From Haematococcus lacustris (taxonomy: Eukaryota > Chlorophyta > Chlorophyceae > Chlamydomonadales > Haematococcaceae), in contig JASKMD010000023.1 in NCBI GenBank assembly GCA_030144725.1, positions 527,311 to 591,310 on the forward strand: a stretch of 64,000 nucleotides of DNA. Direction: 5' to 3'. The first letter of the stretch is position 1; each line of letters opens with the position of its first letter. Both the position numbers and the translations under genes were made by a program. Under the pieces are notes generated by a model, which made no database searches, was not told where the DNA came from, and saw nothing but the letters and a program-made list of their open reading frames with translations. Shown here one piece after another: positions 55,501 to 64,000 of this stretch.

Positions 55501-56167
55501 TGCAGCTGGAGGAGCAGATGGCTGAGCTGTCCATGAAGCGACATGGGTGTGCCAAGCAGATTGTGGTGTTCTTTGGCGCAGCTACCATTGGCACCAGGGG
55601 AGGTTGGGGTGCTGATGCGGTGTTGCGTGCCTGCCGCAAGGTGGTGTGCAGGCCCAGGGGGACAGACCAGCGGCGGGGTAGGGTGGTGCTAGTGGATGAG
55701 CTTTGCGCTGTGCTGGGACACCCTAACCCTAACCCTAACCCTAACCCTAACCCGCCCCCCGCAAGCCCCCCCAGGCCCCACGCAGCAGCCAGGCAGCCAC
55801 ACAGCCTGCAGCCTCAGAGCCAGGGCCCAGCACTCCCCTGCCAGCCAAGCGCAGCAAGCGCACCAAGGCTGAGCCAGAAGCAGCTGAGCCCACCCAGCCC
55901 ACTAAGGGCACAGGCAAGGCCCAGGGCAAGGCTGCCAAGGCAAAGCCAGCACCACAGCCAGGCAGGTGGCTGGACAGGGACTGCAATGCAGCGCTGAACA
56001 TGCAGCGCATTGGGGAGAGCAGGTGGCGGCCACTGGAGCTGTGCTACTGGCCAGAGCAGGGAGCTCTGCCAGCCAAGGGCAAGGAGTACCCTGGCCTGGG
56101 CTACAAGCGAGTGCTAGACAAGCCACCCAAGGCCCAGCAGCAGCAGCAGCCTGCTGTGGCACAGTAG
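55501..56167 (+). pseudogene. Fanzor copy 3, broken by a telomere-like tract
   Basis: After catggctgcag the frame reads LEEQMAELSMKRHGCAKQ, VVFFGAATIGT and on to VVLVDE, i.e. the start of exon 5. It then leaves homology (CTTTGCGCTGTGCTGGGACA), enters (CCCTAA)5CCC at 55,721-55,753, and resumes at CGCAAGCCCCCCC (55,760) with the C-terminal linker, RuvC-III (WLDRDCNAALNMQRI) and a TAG at 56,165-56,167. The degenerate zinc-ribbon segment is lost, and the two halves are in different frames. Exons 1-4 are absent. From 55,760 on it is nearly identical to copy 2. Confidence 0.82.
55721..55753. repeat. Interstitial telomere-like repeat (CCCTAA)5CCC
   Basis: Thirty-three perfect bases of the human-type telomere unit, located exactly at the internal breakpoint of Fanzor copy 3. 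Confidence 0.97.
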
Positions 56168-56431
56168 TGTGTGCCCCCCCCCACACACTTGAAGCTGTCA
56201 TCAGCTTACGCTTAGCGCATGTTTTGTCATGCCAAATCTATGCATCGCCCTGTCACAGGGGTCAGGCAATGCTGTAGGTGGTAGGCGACCGTGACCATGT
56301 GTATGCCATGTATAGGCCATGTGCATGCCATGCGATGGGAACTCCACACAGACAAAAACACTGTTTTGTAGTGGTTCACAATTAGTGTGTTCGACTGCAA
56401 TGAAGGCTCAAGGTTGAGGGCCAAAGTGCTG
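56168..56431 (+). ncRNA. Conserved 3' block of Fanzor copy 3 (candidate omega-RNA)
   Basis: Nearly identical to 44,867-45,130, differing mainly in a C-run length and a few substitutions. It shares the landmarks listed for the candidate intact copy. Confidence 0.45.
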
Positions 56432-56509
56432 CAAAAGACACTGCCCGGATGTTGTATGGTTGCATGCCAGTTCTGGGAGAAGCACGTAGCCCTGGGTGCC
56501 TGCTGTTGC

Positions 56510-57009
56510 NNNNNNNNNNNNNNNNNNNNNNNNNNNNNNNNNNNNNNNNNNNNNNNNNNNNNNNNNNNNNNNNNNNNNNNNNNNNNNNNNNNNNNNNNNN
56601 NNNNNNNNNNNNNNNNNNNNNNNNNNNNNNNNNNNNNNNNNNNNNNNNNNNNNNNNNNNNNNNNNNNNNNNNNNNNNNNNNNNNNNNNNNNNNNNNNNNN
56701 NNNNNNNNNNNNNNNNNNNNNNNNNNNNNNNNNNNNNNNNNNNNNNNNNNNNNNNNNNNNNNNNNNNNNNNNNNNNNNNNNNNNNNNNNNNNNNNNNNNN
56801 NNNNNNNNNNNNNNNNNNNNNNNNNNNNNNNNNNNNNNNNNNNNNNNNNNNNNNNNNNNNNNNNNNNNNNNNNNNNNNNNNNNNNNNNNNNNNNNNNNNN
56901 NNNNNNNNNNNNNNNNNNNNNNNNNNNNNNNNNNNNNNNNNNNNNNNNNNNNNNNNNNNNNNNNNNNNNNNNNNNNNNNNNNNNNNNNNNNNNNNNNNNN
57001 NNNNNNNNN
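56510..57009. other. Assembly gap, exactly 500 N
   Basis: Five hundred Ns directly right of Fanzor copy 3. It hides the right flank of that copy and probably the 5' end of the next plus-strand gene. Confidence 1.
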
Positions 57010-60000
57010 GGCATGCGTATGTGGTTTTGTACAGACCCCACTCTTCCCAGGCTGATGCTCCGCCTGGGCCACTCATGAAACGTCTACATGCTACCATAAC
57101 TCAGATGCCACCCTCTGCTGTGTGTCATGCTGTGTGTCACTTGGCAATTGTAGGGGTGGCATGCTTCGTGCCCGACCCCAAGTCCCGCTGTACCAGTACA
57201 GCACCCAGCCCTGGCACTTCCCCCTCCGCCTCTCAGCCCTCCTCCCCTGCCTCTCTCTCCTCCTCCCACCCCCTGCCCTGCACTCCCTCCCTCTCCCCCT
57301 CTCACTCTCACTCACCCCTAGTCCTACCGCCACCAGGGCCCTCCCTTCCTCCCCCTGCCCTCTCGCTACCTGGCCCCACCTCCACCCTGGCCTCCATGCC
57401 CCCCATCCAAGCACTGCTTCCCAAGCCCTCCCCACCCTACCCCCTTCCAACTGCAGCAGCAGCAGCGACACCCAAGGTGGAAGCAGCAGCGCCTAGGCTT
57501 GCTCAGGCAGTCGCTTTGCCACCTAATGGCCGTGCTGTCGCTGGGCACTGGAGCAGGCAGCGGGCAGCAGGCAGCGAACATCAGGCAACAAATAGGCACA
57601 ACAAGACGGCAGGGGCAGGGGCAGGGGCAGGCGGGCAGGGGCAGGGGCAGGGGCAGGGGCAGGGGCAGGGGCAGGGGCAGGGGCAGGATTGTGTGAAGCA
57701 TGCAGCGAGCCGCTCCCTGTAGCCAGCCCAGCACCCAGCCCAACTCAGCCCAGCTCTTCCCCCCAGCCTGGCTGCTGCGGCTTGGCACTCCATATGCAGC
57801 GCAGAGGCCGCTTCTTGGTGTTTGAGTACTCTGACATCGTGTCTGCTGCCAAGGCTGCAGCTGTTGCTGCCCTGGAGTGCTCAGGTGGGGCCTGCTGCTG
57901 TGCCTGGTGCTGCATACCTCTGTCTCAGTACTTCACTAGCTACGGCAGTGTACTGGTAGGGGAAGTTGGCCACACAAGGCTGATGGTGGGTTTGGTATTA
58001 TCCATGTGCGCATGTTGTGCACAACTCATCACTAGGCCCTAGTGACGGCTGACGGCTTAAGCGGTGTAAGCCACCTAACCCTCATCACTAGGCCCTAGTG
58101 CATTGTTGCTGCCCTGCTGCTGCTCCTGTAAGGTTTGTGCTTTTACTGCCATGTCAAGGACCATCCTTATGCTTTCACCCACATGTGCCTTCATCCCCTT
58201 CCACTTTCTACTACCCACTTTCTACTACCCTTTGTCTCTTCCCATGCAAGATTGTCTCTAGTCTGTTTTTTGGCGACTCACATGCAGCATGCAAGCATGT
58301 TGTGGAGGCTGCCGTCACCTCCCAATGCTGTCCCTTGTCTCCTTGCTGCAGATGCGGAAGACAATGGGGCAGCTGCCGCCTCTGCTGCTGCCGCTGCAAC
58401 ACTGCATGTCGCTGGAGAGCAGCAGCAACAGCAGCATGAGGCTGCACTGGGTCTTAATGCTGTGCTCCCCAACCTTCCTAATTGCAATGGAGCTCGGCAC
58501 CACCACCTGCTGCCAAGCTTGCAAGCAGACAATAGCAGCAGCAGCAGCAGCTGCGGAAAGGATGGCCACCCCCTTCCCTGCTCCTCCGCAGTTCTTCAGC
58601 AGTCAGAAAAACCTGGAGCAGCAACAGCACCATCCCTATCTGTAGGAGCCTCAGTCATGCCGGCACCAGGATTTGAACCCTGGTCCGCAACCAGCTCGGC
58701 ACCCTCAGCTCCCAGGGCGACCAGCCCTCACCCAGCTGCCGCCACAGCCGCCGCCGTTGCCGCCGCAGCAGTTCTGCAGCATGCTGTGAGCGTGTGTGGG
58801 CATCATCGTCTGAGCCGCAGCCACAGCGCCTTGGCCGTAGCCGCAGTGGCAGCTGCAGTGGGTCAGCAGGACTTTCCAGCCCACTTGCTGCACAGCTGTC
58901 CCAGCACGCCTGTGTCTACCCAGCCTCCTGGCAGCGACACAATGGATGGGCCTGGCCAGGCGCTGCTGCCTGGAGCTGTCTCAACGCCACTGCCACCCTC
59001 TAACCTGGTAGCTGGCGGCAGTGTGCAGCTGGCTGGAAGCAGAGGCCAGCTGCTGGGCAGCATCAGTGCAGCAGGGGCAGCAGGGGCAGCAGGGGCAGGA
59101 GGGGCAGGAGGGGCAGAAGTGACGGCAAGGGCAGCAGGGGCAGCAGAGGCAGTGGCAGCGGGTGAGGAGGGCAAGGCATGTGTGGTGTGTCGAGGCAGCA
59201 GCGCAGGCGTGGCTGCAACAGCAACATCCCACAGTGCCAGGGACACTGTGGGTGATCCTACAGCTGCAGGCCCCCTTGCTGCCCTGCCCACTCCTTGTCC
59301 TGCCACGGCATGTGGACAACAGCCCAAGGCATCAACACAACAGGCAGGAGCAGCAGCAGGTGCAGCACTGCCACCCACCCCAGCTCCAGCAGCAGCTGAG
59401 CAGCTGGCTTTGGCCAAGGCTGCGAACCTTGCTCCTCCCTCCCTCACCCCTGCTGCTGCCCGCAGCATCACCAAGCAGACACCCTGCATGGCCCGCAGCT
59501 CCCAGCCCACCCGCCCCGGTCCCTTGGGGCTGGCCCCTCCATCCCCCGCTGCCACCCCTCCCACCTTAACCACCTTAACCGTCTCAACCGCTGCCTCGGC
59601 GCCCACCTCCCCACGAGTTGGCACCCCTCGCAACTACAGTAAGGGCAGGTTCTTTGTGCTAGAGATCCCAGCCTCCCCGTCCCGAACCACCTCAACTGCC
59701 TCAACTGCATCAACCGCCTCCACTGCCTCCTGCCCAGCTTCTTCCCCAGCATCGGCGTCCCCGTGTTGGCCTGTGGTATGCAAGCCTGTGGATTCTGCCA
59801 AGCAATGCCACGAGCTGAAAAGCCTGCCAGCACGTGGCCTGGTGGCAGCAACCCTGGACGCCTCACTTCCTCAGCCCCAAACAGCCCCAGCCCCAGCCCC
59901 AGCCCCAGCCCCAGCCCCAGCCCCAGTGGTGCATTGTGATGGTCAGGTTGCCCTGCAGCTCGTGCTCTCAGCAGAATCCGCCCACTCTTCTGCCACCCTC

Positions 60001-63000
60001 TCCCCAGAGCCCAATTCAGCCAACAACCGCTCCTCCCGCTGGGGCAACACTACCACCAGCCCCTGCACCCCCTCAGGCACCTCCTCCCCCTGCACCAGCC
60101 AGCAGGGCAGCTCAGGATGCATTGCGTGCAGTACCACCAGCTCTGCAAGCCCAGAGGGTCTCAATGAGAGTGTGGCCACACCCTTAACGCCTGTGTGCCG
60201 CGCAGCAGTGGCTGCTGCAGCTGCTGCAGGCACAGCTGCTGCATTTGGATCAATACGGGCTACAGGGGCAGAGCATACAGACGCTGTTTGTGCGGCAGCA
60301 AGGGCAGGAGAGGCAGCAGGGGCAGAAGGGGGATGGCCCAGCAGCAGCAGGGGAGGCAGCAGCAGGGGTAGCAGCAGGGGCAGCAGGGGCAGTGCTTGCC
60401 TGGCTACGCCCAGTGTGCTGTGCCTATCAGGCAATGCCAACACTATGCCTACCGTCCTGGCTGCCCACACCCCTGGGCAGGCAGGAAGTGCACCCAACGA
60501 GTGTAGCAGCCGACGACTAGCAGATCAGAGCCAACTGCCCCAGGCTGCTCTGGGCTTGACAGCAGCAGCAGCAGCAGCAGCAGAAGGAGGAGGGGTAGTT
60601 GCATCATCAGCAGCAGCAGCAGGAGGAGTAGCTGCATCAGCAGCACTGCCTGCTGCAGCAGCTGCTACAGGAGCAGCTTGGGCAGGGGAGTCCAAGCTCA
60701 CGGGACCAGGCTCTGCAGTAGTCAGCTCCAGCAAGGATGTGCCTGCCCCGGCACTGCTGCCCAGAGCACCTGCAGCAGGGGAGGCTGGGCTGGGCGAGTC
60801 AGGCTGCGAGGTGCCCAGCAGTATAACTCTGAACAACTGGGTCCTGCGCAATGCCACACAGCCTGGCCCCTCCCACCCTCATCGCAGCTTTGGCCACCAG
60901 CTGCCAGCCTGCTGCAGCCAGGAGTTGCAGCTCAGTGGGCCTCATGCCAGCGGGGCACCTGATGGTATGGTCCAAGGGTACAGTGGCATAGATAGACCCA
61001 GAGGTAGCAGGTTCGACTCCGGGTCATCTGTCCGATTTTCTTTGGGTTCGCACAAAAACACAGACCAGGCTGGGGCAGTCAGCCTGAGCCCACAGACCCC
61101 ACCTGAGCGTTGCTCCTGGCAGTCAGACACTGTCCTCCAGCCCTCACTCTCCCCTTCTGCTTCTGATGACTCCATGCCAACCCCCTTCCCTGCTCCTCAC
61201 CGCACCAGCCTACAGCACACAGCCAGCGCACCAGGCCACCCCACCCAGACTGCCAGCCCCTCCTTCGCTGCTCAGGCCAAGGCAGTAGGGGAGCGTACGG
61301 GTCAAATGAGTTGTAGCGGGTGCAATGCAGCAGCACCGTCCCTCCCCCTCCACCCCTCCTGCAGAGCCCAGGATAGCAGCAGCCGTGGCAGCAGCAGCAT
61401 CGGTGCTGTCAGCAGCCGCTGGTGCAGCAGCGGCGGCGGCAGCAACAGTGACGAGTCAATGATCAATGGCCGGGCGAGGGGTGGGCATCTGGGCAGCAGT
61501 GGGAGCACCCTGCCCCAGCCCACACTATGTTACCACACCTGCCATCACAGCAGCTCCCCAGCTGGAGACCTGAAGGAGGTGGCTGATCTTAGGCTGGGGG
61601 CCAGGGTGGAGGGTGGAGGGGAAGCTGCTCCTCCCGCCCCTCCTTCCTCAGCGCTTGGCCCTGGTGAGATGCGCGATTTTGGTATCAACGTCAGCTTGGG
61701 CAAAGCCACGGGGCCAAACCCTGTTGCTGTCAGCCCCACTGTGCCCAGTGCAGCCCCCAGTGTTGCCTGTTTTGGCCACAGCCCAGGCGCCTCTTCACCA
61801 CCTGCTAGCCAGCCCCGGCTGGACTTGGAACCCGCAGACTCCTTCTCCCTGTGGGCCCGCCCGGCCCTTGCCTGCGGCCCTGAGCGTGTGCAGCAGCTGC
61901 GCCTGGCTCCCTGGCTCTGTCGGCAGTCACAGCAGCAGCACCACCACCTGCAGCCACAGCAGCAGTCACAGCAGCAGCCACAGCAGCAGTCACAGCAGCA
62001 GCCATGTCAGCAGCAGCAGCCACATGAGGAGCAGCCATCACGGCCGCCGCAAGGCCTCACTGGCGCTGACCTCAACCCCTACCCTGCATTGTCCCCTGCT
62101 GGTGCTGGTGGTGCTGCTGATGACGCTGTGGATGGAGTGGCTTCTGTTTCCAGCCTCCCTCACGAGCCTGGTCCTGGTCATTGGAGTGTGATGCAGCAGC
62201 AGAGCTACGGCGGTGCTGATGGGGAGGGCAGGGGGCCTCCTTGGCATTCAGCATCCTGCTGCCCCTCCCCTCACAGCCCCCCCTCCCCCCATGATCCCCT
62301 GCCAGCCCATGACTCTCCCTCACACACCGTGGACAGCTGCTCTAGGGCTGCCAGCCTCAGTGTGTGGTCACACCCTGGGAACTTGGAAGTCACACCCCCA
62401 AGACCCGAGATCTCACATCACCCCTCCAGCAGCAATGGCAGCAGCAGCAGTGTAGCAGAAGCCACCCCAGCCGCTGCTGCTGCTGCTCCTCCATCCGAGC
62501 CCATTGTGTTCAAGCTGTGGCTGCCTTGGGAGGGGCTGCGGAGTCCAGGCAGCAAGAAAACTGGAGTCGATGGCTGGGGCAAGGGCGGGGTGCAGAGTCA
62601 CGGGCTTGGGTGGAGTGATTGGGGCAGCTGCCCAGAAGCTGCGTCGGCTATCAGTGCACCACCTCATCAGGTGCCCAGGGCTTGCTCCTGCTGCCACTCA
62701 CACCACAGCAATGACAGCCAAGCTGCCAAGTCAGCCAATGCAGAGCGCCATGCATGGGTGCATGGACACGATGATCATGATGAAGGAGCAGCGCAATGGC
62801 TGCATGGTGGTGGTGAGCATGAGATGCATGGGCCAGTCCGCATGCGGTGCACATGTCAGGGCGATTGTCGCGACCGCCACGGGCCACATGGGCCATGCTC
62901 ATGCCTGTCAGCCACAGGCGTGGCGGATGAGTGGATACAGCTCCCGCCATCAGCAAGCACAGGGGCTAAGTGTGAACCCTCACCTGGTCTGGCCCAATGT

Positions 63001-63390
63001 ATGACTGGCCTGTGCTTGCCCACTGCCCTGGAAGTGACCTCTGGCAATGGGGCCACCTACCTGCTGGCGAAGCCTGCTGCCCAAGTATGTTACACTGCTG
63101 CCAGCAGGCCCCTGAGGCAACAGTCGGGAGCCACCGCAGGGCCTTCTCAAAGCCCTGGCCCCTCCTGTTGTGCACTAGATGCTGCTGGCAGTATGGCAGG
63201 GCAGCAAGCCTCCAGGCCTCCGGGTGCATTGCCTACTGCCTTGTCCCTCCCTTGCTTGCCTGCTGCTGGGGCGTCCACCGCCCAGCCTGCGGCGGTGTCT
63301 TGGCACAACCCAGACAATGTTGGGGCAGTGGGCCGAAGCCTCAAGCCTGGTAGCCGGCGCATTGGTCGATTTACCATCCATGACAGCTGA
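57010..63390 (+). CDS. Very long low-complexity protein with three GRFx(V/I) motifs, 5' partial
   Basis: At least three exons. One follows ggcaattgtag near 57,152 (VACFVPDPKSRCTSTAPSPG). One around 57.75-57.88 kb has MQRRGRFLVFEYSD. A final exon of about 5 kb starts after cttgctgcag near 58,350 and runs uninterrupted to a TGA at 63,388-63,390. The protein is mostly Ala/Ser/Gln/Pro/Gly. Short ordered-looking islands are SKGRFFVLEIPAS (about 59,640) and the C-terminal RRIGRFTIHDS. These three GRF-x-(V/I) motifs fit the RFx(V/I) docking consensus read by OSR1/SPAK CCT domains. A Cys/His-rich patch (CSCCHSHHSND, HGHDDHDE, CTCQGDCRDRHGPHGPC) lies at about 62,680-62,920. No catalytic domain is visible; its 5' part may lie in the gap. 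A scaffold or regulatory role is inference. Confidence 0.6.
57608..57690. repeat. (GGGGCA)n hexanucleotide
   Basis: About 13 units with one CGGGCA interruption, in or beside an intron of the plus-strand gene. Confidence 0.9.
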
Positions 63391-64000
63391 TGTGGGGCCA
63401 TGCCTCACCAGCTGCTGGCTCGCACTTGGCGCATGGGACAGTGCATGGTGATGTTGGTGGAAGACAGTATGTGGCTGTGCCTACGAGCATGGCTTCAGCA
63501 CACATATCCGTTGATGCCAGGTGTAGGAGGGTAGGCTCATAGCAAAATGACGGTTGCTCTGTGTCTCTGGTGCCTGTCAGAATCGCAGGTTAGTTTTGAA
63601 ATGTTTGGTGCTATGTTGACCTCGAAATTTCACTGAGATTCATGACCCATGGGGGCGTCACACGGGGCATCACATTCTTGCTGACTAGGCGTAGCAGGGC
63701 TTCTTGGTGGGCGCAGTGCATCGGACGTATTCCCACGTATTCTTGGAGCCATGGTTGCTGGTCCGTACCACCTGGTTTTACGGTATTCTTTGGAGCGGTA
63801 TACTTCAAATAATGCTATGCGACAGACAAAGGCGGTTAATGGAGGATGCGTGGAGAGATGTGCAACAAGGGCGGCCCAGCAGATACTGAGCTTGCTGCAA
63901 CACCGTCAAGGGCCATGCATGACCCTGTGTTATGACTGATAACGAGGGTATTCTATCTCAGCTCACAGGTCCTTAACGCTCTTGGTCACCCCCGCCATTG
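63391..64000. other. 3' flank, nothing firmly recognised
   Basis: Includes the presumed 3' UTR of the plus-strand gene. A minus-strand frame at 63,611-63,808 has ordinary composition (WLQEYVGIRPMHCAHQEALL) and may be a gene or transposon relic, but it is unsupported by family or splice evidence. Confidence 0.35.

Larger units (their letters stand above)
55042..56431 (+). mobile_element. Fanzor element copy 3, rearranged
   Basis: Runs from block B through AGCCTTTGCCCTTTGGGAGT (from 55,437; also at 43,960 before copy 2), a partial Fanzor exon 5 and the shared 3' block to 56,431, where identity with copy 2 ends. Flanking direct repeats were not found. The right flank runs into an N gap 79 bases later. 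Confidence 0.6.

Overview
The window looks like nuclear DNA of a chlorophycean green alga (Chlamydomonadales). It is GC-rich, with intron-dense genes using GT/AG junctions, proteins full of Gln, Ala, Ser and Pro runs, very large micro- and minisatellites, and an interstitial telomere-like tract of the TTAGGG type. The combination, and the repeated Fanzor-like family, remind me of Haematococcus. That species call is from memory and could not be checked.

Layout. (1) 1-5,509, minus: a PNUTS/plant C3H6-like CCCH zinc-finger protein whose 5' end lies in an N gap. (2) 6,010-22,197, minus: a very large VPS13-type bridge-like lipid-transfer protein, from its chorein-type N-terminus at 22,197 to a WEPxLEPW motif near 6.3 kb; the C-terminus is lost in the gap. 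(3) About 22.8-26.07 kb, plus: an Ndc10/Crypton-like tyrosine-recombinase-derived protein, truncated at its 5' end, with a 1.4-kb Pro/Ala repeat array. (4) 26.1-32.7 kb: satellites, a roughly 1.9-kb foldback element with nested inverted repeats, and a >1.15-kb perfect GGGGC array. (5) 33.9-36.06 kb, minus: a membrane-anchored, lipocalin-like protein. (6) 36.7-39.8 kb, minus: a Fanzor (eukaryotic TnpB/OMEGA) gene that can be assembled from five exons into an uninterrupted 530-aa frame. (7) 40.9-54.8 kb, minus: one long multi-exon gene, or two, ending in tandem universal-stress-protein-like domains. A deleted Fanzor copy (43.9-45.1 kb) sits in one of its introns. (8) 55.0-56.4 kb: a third Fanzor copy, broken by a (CCCTAA)n tract. 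(9) 57.0-63.4 kb, plus: a very long low-complexity protein with three GRFx(V/I) motifs.

The most interesting part is the Fanzor family. It has one candidate-intact copy and two differently deleted copies within 20 kb. All share a conserved non-coding block just 3' of the stop codon, where OMEGA systems encode their guide RNA. Two copies are bracketed by perfect 19-bp direct repeats, one deletion has a microhomology junction, and one carries telomere repeats at its junction.

Limits: exon boundaries outside the Fanzor gene and the first VPS13 exons are approximate. Many low-complexity frames are open on both strands, and the three N gaps are artificial in size and spacing.
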